A stretch of 64,000 nt of DNA. Origin: Methylotuvimicrobium sp. KM2 (GTDB lineage Bacteria; Pseudomonadota; Gammaproteobacteria; Methylococcales; Methylomonadaceae). How positions within the stretch are numbered: position 1 is the stretch's first letter; each line of letters begins with the position of its first letter. The position numbers and the translations under genes are program-made. The notes beneath the pieces were generated by a model, which saw only the letters and a program-made list of their open reading frames with translations, made no database searches and was not told where the DNA came from. Shown piece by piece: positions 35,857 through 45,663 of the stretch. The stretch is taken from the NCBI RefSeq assembly GCF_038051925.1, contig NZ_CP150634.1, forward strand, positions 1,798,001 to 1,862,000, read 5' to 3'.

Positions 35857-37134
35857 CTGATTGACTGACAAAACTCAAAAGTCGAAAAGATTAGGAGATA
35901 ATATCGATATTTGACCGGTTCTAGCAAGGAAGCGAAACATGCAACAGAGCACGCCTTTATACGATAGCATCTTGAAATTATTGCACCATGCGCCATGGCG
36001 CGATAGACGACACCTGTATACCGTGGCTTGGATGGTGTTGGGTTTATTATCCAGTGGTTGGATCAGTCTAAGTAAGTGGTCGCCTTATGTCGTGAGTCGT
36101 GCGGAGCTGGCGCAAAGCGTCGAGAGACGCTTCAAGCGTTGGCTGACGAATGGGCGTATCGATGTGTTGCGGTTGTATGCGGCGTTATTGCGGGAGGCTC
36201 TGAAGGACGTAACGGAAGAGCCGTTGCTGGTCGCTTTAGATACTTCGATGCTCTGGGACACGTTCTGCGTGATCCAGTTGGCGCTGGTTTATCGTGGGAG
36301 GTCGATTCCATTAGTTTGGAAAGTGATGAAACATCCCAGTGCGAGCGTGGCGTTCAAAGACTACCGAGGCGTATTGGGGTTTGCGGCGCGACTGTTTCCG
36401 GAACGAGAGATCATTTTGCTGGCGGATCGTGGCTTTTTACATGGCGAATTGCTGAATTGGATTCGCAAGACGGCCGGCTGGCACGCGCGTATTCGCTGCA
36501 AGCGTTCCGTCGGGTTTTACCAAAAAACGGGCAGCGGCTACCGCAAGTTGGCCTTACGTTTGCTAGCCGGGGAAGTTTGTTATTACCACCATGTCGGGGT
36601 GACCGGTGCGCATATCCCTGCGCACTTGGCGGTCGGCTGGGAAAAAGGGGCGAAAGAACCATGGATCATCGTCAGCGACCAACCCACCAATGGCGATACG
36701 CTCTATGAATATGGGCGGCGCTTCAACATCGAAGAGGGCTTTTTGGATCACAAATCCAACGGTTTTCAGTGGGAGTCTTCGCAATTGCGCGAAACCGAGG
36801 CGCTTCAAAGGCTCTGTTTCATCATGGCGGTCGCCACCTTGGTGTTGGTTTGCCAAGGGGGTGCGGTCGTTGCCTCAGGCAAGCGGCGGCGTGTCGATCC
36901 GCATTGGTTTCGCGGTTATAGCTATGCCCGTATCGGCTGGGATTGGATACGGCGTGCTTGCGCTCGCGGTGATGCCATTATTGACAGTCTAGTTCTGCAC
37001 GCTTTGCACGACCCCGAGCCCGCTCGGGCGAGTAAACGGCAACCCGATCGATCCCGCTGGATGGATGATTTGCCCTGCCGCATTTTTCTTTTTACTATGC
37101 AATTAAGGAGTTAAGAGTTTTGTCAGTCAATCAG
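35857..37134 (+). mobile_element. IS4-family insertion sequence, 1278 bp
   Basis: The perfect 20-bp inverted termini are CTGATTGACTGACAAAACTC at 35857-35876 and its complement at 37115-37134. A 10-bp direct duplication CCGCTTCACG flanks it (35847-35856 and 37135-37144). It holds one transposase gene. The exact termini and clean duplication suggest recent insertion. Confidence 0.95.
35939..37114 (+). CDS. IS4-family DDE transposase
   Basis: A 391-residue transposase. The DDE residues are visible: Asp in LVALDTSMLWD, Asp in IILLADRGFLHG, and Glu in the Y-x2-R-x3-I-E-x6-K block (YGRRFNIEEGFLDHKSNGF), which is the IS4 'YREK'-type signature. The frame is complete, so the element may be active. 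An AGGAGA-like sequence lies further upstream, not at optimal spacing. Confidence 0.92.
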   Translation: MQQSTPLYDSILKLLHHAPWRDRRHLYTVAWMVLGLLSSGWISLSKWSPYVVSRAELAQSVERRFKRWLTNGRIDVLRLYAALLREALKDVTEEPLLVALDTSMLWDTFCVIQLALVYRGRSIPLVWKVMKHPSASVAFKDYRGVLGFAARLFPEREIILLADRGFLHGELLNWIRKTAGWHARIRCKRSVGFYQKTGSGYRKLALRLLAGEVCYYHHVGVTGAHIPAHLAVGWEKGAKEPWIIVSDQPTNGDTLYEYGRRFNIEEGFLDHKSNGFQWESSQLRETEALQRLCFIMAVATLVLVCQGGAVVASGKRRRVDPHWFRGYSYARIGWDWIRRACARGDAIIDSLVLHALHDPEPARASKRQPDRSRWMDDLPCRIFLFTMQLRS

Positions 37135-38847
37135 CCGCTTCACGACCTTCGATATCGGCCAGATCGATGTCAGCAAGGGCAATGCGTCTGTGATGTACGG
37201 ACCGAATACCTTGGGTGGCAGTATCAATCTGATCAGCCGACGACCGTCCAAAGAGCTGGAAGCTAATTTAACGCTCGGCATGGGCATGGATTCGCAATTT
37301 GACGATAATTATTATCAAACGTCGTTGAACGTCGGTTCCAATCTCGGTTGGGGCTATATCCTAGGGGGATTTTCGTTTCTGGACCGTCAATCTTGGCGTT
37401 TGTCCGACGATTTCAATCCGATGGCTTTCGAGGACGGCGGTATCCGCGAAAACTCCGGCAACACCGACTACAAGGGCAGCATCAAAGTCGCGTTGACGCC
37501 GAATGAAACCGACGAATACGCGGTCGGCTTCAACACGCAAAAAGGCCGAAAGGATACACCGCCTTACGCCGGTACCGATCCTGACGTGCGAACGCGATTT
37601 TGGCGCTGGCCTTATTGGGACAAGGAAAGTATCTTTTTCGTATCGCGTACGCAATTCGCCGATGTTCATACGGTTAAGCTGCGCGCTTACCACGATACCT
37701 TCAAAAACAGTCTGATGTCGTTCGACGATGAGACTTACAGCCGAATCAGCCGGCCCTATGCCTTCGACAGCCAGTACAACGACTATACCTTCGGCGGCGG
37801 CATCGAATATATCAATACCTGGTTCGATCATCACGAGATCAAGTTGGGTTTCAACTACAAACAGGACGTACACCGCGAAGTCGACAACCTCGATACCCAA
37901 ACCCATGTCAACACCCGGCCCAAAACGCCGAAAGAACGCTCGGCCGACGAATATTTTTCGTATGCGATAGAAGACGTCTATACGCCTACCGATGCCTGGC
38001 GGTTCGTGTTCGGCGCGAGTTACGACCGGCAACACCGTTTGCAGGCGCAGAACTGGACCGGTACCCAGATGCAGTTGTTTCCGTTGAGCAATCAGGATGC
38101 TTATAACGCTCAAGGTGTGGCTTATTACGAGCTGTTCGAGGATTTAGTGCTGCATGCTAGTCTGGCGCACAAAACCCGGTTTCCGACGATCAAGGACCGC
38201 TATTCGTTTCGTCTGGGCAATGCTTTGCCGAGTCCCGACCTGAAGGCCGAAAAAGCGTTGAATTACGAGTTCGGCGTTGACGGCAAGGCATTCGGCATGC
38301 TCGATTACGGTGCCGCGCTATTTTTCAATCAAATCGACAGCGCGATCGAGGAAGTCACGCTGGACAAAAACTTTTGTACCGCGCAAGGGCTCAATCCGCG
38401 CTGTTTTCAACAGCAAAACATCGGCGAACAGGAAAATCTCGGCATCGAACTGTACACCACCGTCGATATCAACGACGCGTGGCGCTTGCATGCCAATTAC
38501 ACCTGGCTCGACCGCAACAATATTACTAACCCGGCTATCAAGCCGCTCGACACGGTCAAACACAAAATGTTCGCATCATTGGAATATCAACCCTTCCAGT
38601 ATCTGCGTCTTTTGGCGAGCGCCGAATACAATTCCGACCGGTTTAGCGATACGCTGGGCGTGAGAATTGCTGATGAATTTGTCATGGCCAATCTGAAAGC
38701 GACCTTTCCGGTTCATGAAAATTTTAGCGCCGAATTCGGCGTCAACAACGTCACCGACGAAAACTATGCCTATCAGGAGGGTTTTCCCGAGCAAGGGCGT
38801 AACTATTTCGCGAACCTGAATTTGCGCTATTGAAGCTGAGGAAATAA

Positions 38848-39571
38848 ATGATGAGATTTCGATTCGTAGTTTTTATGATGGCGTGCTTGACCGCTTACGA
38901 TGTGACGGCCAAACAAACGTTGACGGTGCTGACGGCTTATCATGAAGAAGCCGTCGCCCAATTTGAAACCGTGTTCGAGCGCGTGCATCCCGACATCGAC
39001 GTCAAGATCATTTGGCGCATGCCGCACGATGCGCTGCCTTATCTACGGCAACCCGAGCAAAGCGGAGTCGATGTTCACTGGTCGGCTTCCCTGCACAATT
39101 ATTTACAGTTGAAACGGGAAGGCATTTGGCAAAAGCTCAACATAGATTATAGCGGCCTACCGGACAATTTGGGTGCGATGCTGCTGGCCGATCCGGACGG
39201 CTTTTACCGAGCAAGCGAAATAACCGGCTACGGTTTCGTGCTGAATCCCGATTATTTGCAAAAACACGCTCTACCGCAACCGAGGGCCTGGCAGGATCTG
39301 GCCGATGCGCGTTATAGCGGCCATATCGCGTTGCCTGTGCCGTCCCGATTTCGAGGCCGGGGGGCGAGATTGGCGCACGCCGCCTTTGTGGGGTATCGGC
39401 TTGGTCGAGCGCATCAACGGGCACAGTTTCTTTCTACATGACGGTCGCGCTAGAAATCTAATGGAAGCCGTGCTTTGGCATGGCGGCGAGGCACGCCTTG
39501 CCAGGCGCCATTTCGAACGCTTGTCATCGGATGAGCGTTGGCATGTCGTTCGATTTTTGGAATCGTTATGA
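38848..39571 (+). pseudogene. substrate-binding protein fused out of frame to a DUF1111 tail
   Basis: The ATG at 38848 follows GAGGAAATAA and begins a binding protein with a signal peptide (VVFMMACLTAYDVTA) and the pattern QTLTVLTAYHEEAVAQFETV, then DLADARYSGHIALPVPSR. At about 39341-39350 it stops resembling a binding protein. In the +1 frame the sequence becomes PDFEAGGRDWRTPPLWGIGL, ERINGHSFFLHDGRARNL, MEAVLWHGGEA, the C-terminus of a DUF1111 di-haem oxidoreductase, ending at 39571. The original frame runs to a stop at 39441. A deletion joining two genes explains this best. The intact neighbours would have been a metal-uptake binding protein and a DUF1111 protein, both co-transcribed with the TonB receptor. 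Confidence 0.8.
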
Positions 39572-39623
39572 CGTTTCCAATTAAAATTAGAATCGTTTAC
39601 TGCAAAATTAAGGGATGTCGACC

Positions 39624-40457
39624 ATGACAGAAACCGAAAAACCTTCCACCGCTATCGCTAAAGAAAGGCCGTTCGAACGGCTTGTCGAAGGCGAGCTACG
39701 CATTGCCGGCGCATTTACTTGGAAGTTGTGTAATTTACTGAGCGCGATCGAATCGACCGGTTCGCTCAATCGTGCCGCGAAACAGGTCGGTCTGAGTTAC
39801 AAGGGCGCATGGGAAATTTTGGAACGCGCCAACAATCTTTCGCCGCGGCTGCTGGTGACGACCGCAATCGGCGGAAAACACGGCGGCGGCAGTGTTTTGA
39901 CCGACGCCGGAAAAAGCCTCCTGAAACTGTTGGCCAAACTGCGTAAAGAGCACGATCAATTTTTGGATCGCATCAATCAGGAGTTGATCAACAATTCCGA
40001 GTTTAATTACTTAATCAGGAGAACCTTTATGAAAGCCAGTGCACGTAATCAATTTTTCGGAACCGTCAGCGAAATACGTGAAGGCGGTATCAATGTCGAA
40101 ATCGTCATTGCATTGAAAGGCGGGGATACCTTGGTTGCAGCGATAACCCAGGAGTCGATGAAGAAACTGGGTGTCGCGGTAGGCGTCGAGGTCGTGGCGT
40201 TGATCAAGGCGCCGCAAGTGTTGATCGTGAGCGATCTAGGGCCGTACCGGCTGAGTGCTCGTAATCAGCTTTCAGGATCGGTGTCGCGCCTGCAAAAAGG
40301 CTCGGTGAATACCGAAGTGGTAGTAGAATTGCCCGGCGGCAATTCGGTTTATGCGTCGGTGACCAACGACAGCGTCGAGGAGTTGGGGCTTGTCGAAGGA
40401 AACGACGTCATTGCGGCCTTTAAAGCCAATGCGGTATTTTTGGCGGTCGCCTCTTGA
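39624..40457 (+). CDS. modE: molybdate-responsive regulator ModE
   Basis: A 277-residue regulator. I use ATG 39624, which has AAGGG about 10 nt upstream; ATG 39615 is only 9 bp earlier and would touch that sequence. Residues 30-110 form a LysR-like winged HTH (STGSLNRAAKQVGLSYKGAW). Two Mop/TOBE domains follow at about 135-200 (SARNQFFGTVSEIREGGINVE) and 205-275 (SARNQLSGSVSRLQKGSVNTE), each able to bind molybdate or tungstate. The dimer binds the CGTTATAT-type palindromes seen at 34261 and 35360. The gene lies downstream of the decayed receptor cluster and looks intact. Confidence 0.92.
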   Translation: MTETEKPSTAIAKERPFERLVEGELRIAGAFTWKLCNLLSAIESTGSLNRAAKQVGLSYKGAWEILERANNLSPRLLVTTAIGGKHGGGSVLTDAGKSLLKLLAKLRKEHDQFLDRINQELINNSEFNYLIRRTFMKASARNQFFGTVSEIREGGINVEIVIALKGGDTLVAAITQESMKKLGVAVGVEVVALIKAPQVLIVSDLGPYRLSARNQLSGSVSRLQKGSVNTEVVVELPGGNSVYASVTNDSVEELGLVEGNDVIAAFKANAVFLAVAS

Positions 40458-40513
40458 GTGGCGTTGAACAGAAACGGAGTTTGCAATAAACGAGGAGTCC
40501 ATATATGGGTATA

Positions 40514-43333
40514 TTATTTTTGTTCGCCATTTTCGAGATCGGCCAACAATGAGTTAACTTCATCGACCGTTAATGGTTTATTGAAGTAATATCCTTGAAT
40601 TCCGTCGCATGCAAAATTTTGAAAAAATGCCAATTGCGTTGCCGTTTCTACACCTTCGATGACAACGCTCAATTCCAAGTTGTTCGCCAGTGTAATTATT
40701 GCTTTGGCAATCGCCGCATCGCCCGAGTCGGTTGCGACGTTTTTTACGAAACACTTGTCTACTTTGAGTTGATCGATGGGTAAGTTCCTCAATAAGTTGA
40801 GAGACGAATAACCGGTTCCGAAATCATCGATGGCAATGGAAACGCCTTGAGATCTGATTCTAGTTAATATATCGATAACCGTGTCGATATCGTCGGTTAA
40901 CACACTCTCGGTAATTTCCAGCTTAATGACGCCTTCGGGGATTTTATGCTCGATCAACAATTGCGTGATGCTTTCGGCAATATTCGTCTGTAGAAACTGC
41001 CTTGGCGAAAGATTAACCGAAACGGTAAATCCGGTGAAACCGTCATCCGACCAAGCCCTCACTTGCCGGCACACGTCAGCAATAACCCATTCGCCAATCG
41101 GGATGATTAAACCGGTTTCCTCCGCCAGCCCGATAAATTGGTCGGGGGAAATAAATCCTTTTTCTTCATGGCGCCAGCGCAATAAAGCTTCCAACCCTAC
41201 TAAACGCTTTCCCCAAAGATCCCATTGCGGCTGATAAAACACCTCAAATTCTTGCTTTGCTATAGCTTGATGAAGATCCGCTTCAAGAGCCAATCTCTCG
41301 GCCGTCCATTTTTCGATTTCCGGACTATAAAAGCCATACCGGTTGCGGCCAAGCGCTTTTACCCGATACATTGCCGTATCCGCATATCTCATTAGATTTT
41401 CTTCTTGTTCGGCGTCTTGCGGAAAAAGGCTGATTCCAATACTGAAACTTATATAAAGTAACTTATCTTGAATAACGAATGGTTCTGAACAAGCCAGTCT
41501 GATCTTTTCGGCAACTTCCGCAGCGCTTTGAGAATGGTGAACATTGGCTAAAATTACTACAAATTCGTCCCCGCCCCATCTTGCGGCACTATCGACCGAT
41601 CGAATGCAGCTTTGTAAACGTAGAGCAATATGCTTTAGTAATTCATCGCCCGCATCGTGCCCTAAACTATCGTTTATTTTTTTAAAATGATCCAGGTCCA
41701 TGAAAAATATAGCCGCACCGCTCCGGTCGCGTCGTGCTTGAGCCAATACTTTGTTGAGGCGATCGCTAAACAACACGCGATTCGGCAAACCGGTCAGGGT
41801 GTCGTGTGTAGCTAAGTGTGTCATTTGGCGGCTGATTTGCAACGTTTCGCTGATATCGCTAATAGCCAAAACGTAACCTTCTCGGACTCCCCGATCGTTT
41901 AGCATGATATTCATTGTTATTCTGACGGCGATCTGCGCTCCATGCCGGTTTATCAAGAATAAGGGCTTTTGTTCGATGCCGGACGAAATATCGGCGTTGC
42001 AGTTCCCGTGCAGATCGTAAAATCTGGCCGATGTTTCATATCCGTCAACCAAATTGACGACTTCGTTTAGCGTTTTCCCCCTTACTTCTTCGAAAGAATA
42101 GCCGGTCAAGCGCTCGGCTACCGGATTCATAAATCTAATGTAACCGTCGGCATCCGTCGCTACAACACCATCACCTACCGATTTAAGGATAGTAGCGGTA
42201 TTCTTTTTTTCCCTTGCCAAATAGAGGTCTGCGAATTCTAAACGCCGCGCAGTCCATAGGGCATGGAGGAACAGCTGCCCAGCTAATGAGGAGGCTGGAG
42301 AAAACCAAATCGAAACCCGATTCATCAAAATATAAGCGGAAACGACGGTACATATCAACACCGCCACCGAACCTAATAAGCCGATCCAAGGCATTTGAAT
42401 CGATTGAGTCCGGCTTGCAAGCACTACCAGTAAACACGACAACAATAACTGCGATGGATGATTTAACTTATTGATCGATAAATTATTTAAGAGTGCATTG
42501 AGGACTTGTCCGTGCAGCTCCAGACCGCTCATGGGGTTCGTGTTGACAGTAACCGGGGTGGGAAACCGCTGTCCGAGACCGGACGCCGTCATGCCGATCA
42601 GCACCCAGCGCCCTTCGAGACGGTTTAAAAAACGGTCGTCGGACAAGGCATCTACATAGGATATTCTTTGCAGCTTACTTAATGAATTGATAAAAGGAAT
42701 CGCAACGGGTTCCGATCGTTGCCAATGCTCGACATCATGGCCGGCCGCATGGGGAAAATTTATCGATTTATTTCCCGTTTGCCAAACGGCTTGAGCAAAA
42801 TAAGGCCAGGGATAGCCGTCTTCCATCTGCCAAAGAAAGACGCTTCTGACTACATTGTCTTCATCAAGCCGAATCTCGGTATGGCCTACCGAAGCAGCAG
42901 CTTGAGCAAACTCTAAAAGCGGCGGGATGAATTTTTGTTGCGTAGTATTTGGTTGAAGTTCGGGGGCTAACGGTAAAACGACACGGCCGTTTCTAGCGAT
43001 GGCTCGCGCCAAAAGACGGTCCCCTTGCGAGTCTCCTTGTTCCGCCTCGGCGAATAATATGTCCATTCCAACCGCATTAACTTTTACCGATGTCAACCTG
43101 TCCAAAAGCCGAGCATGTAGACGACGGGACCAGGGCCAGCGGCCCAATTGCCTAATACTTTTTTCGTCGATCTCTACTAGTACTATGTCGGGATGGACGG
43201 TATGTTTAGTCAGTCGCACGGCCCAGTCGTAAATAAAAATATCCCAATTTCGAAGGTAATCCGAATAAGTCAAACCCATTGTTACAAAGACCGCAAGAAT
43301 CAAGCTCGAATGGGAAATGGGAAATTTCGTCAT
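40514..43333 (-). CDS. CHASE2-PAS-GGDEF-EAL c-di-GMP protein
   Basis: A 939-residue membrane protein. TM1 (residues 9-25) is followed by an extracytoplasmic CHASE2 domain (30-300; PDIVLVEIDEKSIRQLGRWPW) and three transmembrane helices (about 305-375). Next come PAS (385-500), GGDEF (515-670, intact ARWGGDEFVVIL) and EAL (685-930, intact EALLRW, SVNLSPRQF, EITESV, DDFGTGYSSL, QLKVDKCF, EGVET and QGYYFNKPL). Both catalytic domains look functional. It follows the FecR/LysM gene by 9 bp, a known pairing in which the FecR protein is an envelope partner of a CHASE2 sensor. The FecR gene is broken here. Confidence 0.92.
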   Translation of the reverse strand: MTKFPISHSSLILAVFVTMGLTYSDYLRNWDIFIYDWAVRLTKHTVHPDIVLVEIDEKSIRQLGRWPWSRRLHARLLDRLTSVKVNAVGMDILFAEAEQGDSQGDRLLARAIARNGRVVLPLAPELQPNTTQQKFIPPLLEFAQAAASVGHTEIRLDEDNVVRSVFLWQMEDGYPWPYFAQAVWQTGNKSINFPHAAGHDVEHWQRSEPVAIPFINSLSKLQRISYVDALSDDRFLNRLEGRWVLIGMTASGLGQRFPTPVTVNTNPMSGLELHGQVLNALLNNLSINKLNHPSQLLLSCLLVVLASRTQSIQMPWIGLLGSVAVLICTVVSAYILMNRVSIWFSPASSLAGQLFLHALWTARRLEFADLYLAREKKNTATILKSVGDGVVATDADGYIRFMNPVAERLTGYSFEEVRGKTLNEVVNLVDGYETSARFYDLHGNCNADISSGIEQKPLFLINRHGAQIAVRITMNIMLNDRGVREGYVLAISDISETLQISRQMTHLATHDTLTGLPNRVLFSDRLNKVLAQARRDRSGAAIFFMDLDHFKKINDSLGHDAGDELLKHIALRLQSCIRSVDSAARWGGDEFVVILANVHHSQSAAEVAEKIRLACSEPFVIQDKLLYISFSIGISLFPQDAEQEENLMRYADTAMYRVKALGRNRYGFYSPEIEKWTAERLALEADLHQAIAKQEFEVFYQPQWDLWGKRLVGLEALLRWRHEEKGFISPDQFIGLAEETGLIIPIGEWVIADVCRQVRAWSDDGFTGFTVSVNLSPRQFLQTNIAESITQLLIEHKIPEGVIKLEITESVLTDDIDTVIDILTRIRSQGVSIAIDDFGTGYSSLNLLRNLPIDQLKVDKCFVKNVATDSGDAAIAKAIITLANNLELSVVIEGVETATQLAFFQNFACDGIQGYYFNKPLTVDEVNSLLADLENGEQK

Positions 43334-43342
43334 TAACTACTA

Positions 43343-44998
43343 TCAAATGGCGAACAAAGCGAAAAGCAACAATAGCAACAGCCACCAATACCAACTCCTC
43401 GGCACTTCCAAAGTTTGCGTGGTTCCGAAAGGATTTTCGAATCCGTCTGCATCGATCGTACGAATCCGCATGTAATACGTGCCACTATCCGGTTTATCGA
43501 GTTCGATATTCGGTTCATCGACTGTTTTGTCGACAAGCGGTGCCGAAAACGAAGGCTCATCGGCCAATTGGAATTGATACCGTTGACCGGGTAACCCGGC
43601 ACGCCACCGGATTTGTAAATGCTCGTCGGATATCTCAGGCTCTTCGAGTGCCGGAGCCGGAACGACTCGGCGAAAATGTTGAGCATCGCTGAAAGGGCCC
43701 AACCCCTCATTTTCATCAACTGCAGCCACTCGCCAGTAGTAATCGCCCAAAGGTAATTCGTCAGGCGATACGAATTGACTTTCGTCAACTTCTGAATTAT
43801 CGGTAACTATCTCCCGGAACTTCGAATCTTTCGCAAGCTGAAAATAAAATTGCTCGATATCGACGGGTTTAGACCACACAAAAACAGCGCGTTCTTCGGT
43901 CACGCCGCTTGCCGGTTTCGGCTCTAACAACAACGGCGGTTCCGGTCTCGCATTAAGCTCGATTCGAGTAGCCGCGTTCAATCCTTCAAGACCGCTGGCG
44001 TCAATGGCACGAATTCGAAAAAAATAATTCCCGTCGGGTAAATCAGGGCCTTTAAACAGATTCCCGGCAAAAGTATTATCGAGCATCAAACTACGAAAAT
44101 CTTCCCTTAGACTGATTTGTACCCGATATCCCGAACTACCGGCAACTTCAGGAATCCCAAGTTGAATCGGAACTTGTTCCAATACTCGAGGCAACGCGTC
44201 GACATTAGGAGCAGGCAATAAATCGACAGGAAGCGCAGGAGGTTCGGAGCCGCGAATCAACAAACCTTGATTCGCCTTTACGAATCGCGAGACGCCCGAG
44301 CCGGTCACTTCGATCTTTCCGCCCAGCACTTCAGCACGGCTGACAGCGTTTTCCTCGTCTTGATTGACACGGTAGTCCGTGCCTCTAACGGAAGTAGTAG
44401 CGGAAGGCGTTTTAATCTCGAAGCGATTAGCTGGTCCGGTACTCGGCTCGACTTGAGTTTCCAACCTTCCTTTCTCGAGCATCAACCGGTTATCGACCAT
44501 TCCGGAATCGCCGAATATGCCGATTCGGTCCAAATGCAAATGACTTTTTTCCTGTAGTAACAAAAACGAGCCGTCGATAAATTGCAATCTAACATTGCTG
44601 TCGTCCAGGGTTTCAATTTTATCCCCTTCTACCAGCAAGCTACCGGCACTTAATGGAAAACGCCGACCTCCATCTGCCTCTATAACCCATGCTTGGCCAT
44701 GCATGTCGAAAACCCTTACAAAAAAAGGAGACGTTTTAAGCCACTTGACGGGAACTTTAATTTTGGTGCCCGGTGGAATCTTATATGGATCTACTATTTG
44801 ATTGTAGGTTTTGAGGCGTTCGGTAAAAGACACGTTTTTAAGGTAGCGATCGGCCAATACCCACAAGTTTTCACCCGCACTAACCGTGTAAATTCAATCG
44901 TCGGAGGCAATAACGCGAGTCGATGACAAAAAGATGAGTATGAGAACGAATAATAGTTTACGTTGGACTCTACCATTCAAGTCATGATGATCTCGCAT
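43343..44998 (-). pseudogene. LysM-FecR protein with stop codon after the signal peptide
   Basis: The start ATG at 44998 follows AGGAGAGGAA and begins a signal peptide (LLFVLILIFLSSTRVIASDD). Codon 35 is TGA (44896-44894). The same frame then continues for 516 residues: LysM (IYTVSAGENLWVLADRYLK), FecR (about 120-220; VRLQFIDGSFLLLQEKS, TPSATTSVRGTDYRV), three fibronectin-III-like units with repeated DGNYFFRIRAIDASG / LGDYYWRVAAVDENE / SGTYYMRIRTIDADG, and a C-terminal membrane anchor (WWLLLLLLFALFAI). Trp (TGG) was the likely original codon. The protein would lie in the periplasm anchored to the membrane. An internal start at 44866 would lack the signal peptide. Confidence 0.85.
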
Positions 44999-45663
44999 AA
45001 AAAATTTCCTCTCCTGTTTACAGTGTTTGCGGTTTATGATGCATGCTTCCTTGTTCGTCTATTTCATGATTCCGTATTTTAAAGCTTAGTCCACGCCGAA
45101 TTAATCGTCTACCAGAAAAAAGGGAGGGGCGAAGAAAGATCGGCTTAAGGTCTTGTGTGACAAGAGAAGCTAATAATTTCTTGCAGTGCCGGATGGGTGT
45201 TGTAGGACTGTCCGAACTATCAGTTTAAATCTTCTGCTAGCCTGGACGAAACGATGTTGCCGGCCTATTTCAGAGGAAAATGTAGCTATCGAGAAATAGG
45301 GTATTATTTTGAATTATACCTTTCGCACTTCAAATTCCGGCATTGCCAGAGGAGGTGCCTGGTTGTCCGATAAAGGCTTTGCCAGCATGGAGCTGGCATA
45401 GAGCCTACATGGACGTATTCACGGCGTCCTTTAGCGGACACCCAGGCACCGAATTTTGATCTACGACGGGTATACATTGTACAACTGTCGGTAAAACCAT
45501 TAGAGAAGCAAGATTAAAAAAGAAAGCCATGAACCTAAGGAATATGCACAAAATAACTGCTACAAGTAATAGGCTTTGCGGCGTCCTGTCAGGCGAGCAA
45601 TCGTACCCTCTTCCACGCCCAGAGAATTGGAAAGCAGTCATTGACTATTTCCTAAATGGTCTA
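44999..45663. other. intergenic region with R1 element
   Basis: This 665-bp stretch has no supported gene. It contains the complete R1 element (45315-45474). The first 100 bp should carry the promoter of the FecR-CHASE2 pair. Short frames inside R1 (45405-45641) are not credible genes. Confidence 0.5.
45315..45474. mobile_element. R1 element, complete MITE-like copy
   Basis: A 160-bp unit with imperfect 26-bp inverted ends. The left end runs TATACCTTTCGCACTTCAAA and the right end complements to TATACCCGTCGTAGATCAAA. Inside are a hairpin (GCCAGCATGGAGCTGGC) and an inverted GGTGCCTGG...CCAGGCACC pair. Partial copies lie at 1990-2084, 21795-21846 and, weakly, near 60476. It has no ORF, so it would depend on another transposase. 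Confidence 0.7.

Larger units (their letters stand above)
35512..38833 (+). pseudogene. TonB-dependent receptor split by an IS4-family element
   Basis: The 5' part (35512-35856, 115 codons) carries a signal peptide, a short TonB-box region (NLGVVEITAEA) and the plug domain (SALNLLPGVSIQNLGQRNERL, FIRGFNLRQVPLFMDGIP). The 3' part (37145-38833, 562 residues) begins TFDIGQIDVSKGNASVMYGP and runs to a normal barrel end (NYFANLNLRY). Removing the IS and one copy of the 10-bp target duplication restores one 677-residue receptor in frame with no other lesion. TonB receptors import scarce metal chelates using proton-motive force. The ModE box upstream suggests a molybdenum or tungsten complex as ligand, which is inference. 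Start ATG 35512 follows GGTGGG. Confidence 0.9.

Noticed and set aside
35512..38833. Lanthanide or copper (methanobactin) receptor
   Set aside because: Methanotrophs have such receptors, but nothing in the sequence marks this one; the ModE box and the mod genes favour Mo or W.
44894..44896. Selenocysteine at the TGA of the FecR gene
   Set aside because: The position just after a signal peptide is not a redox site and no SECIS-like hairpin is evident; a nonsense mutation is simpler.
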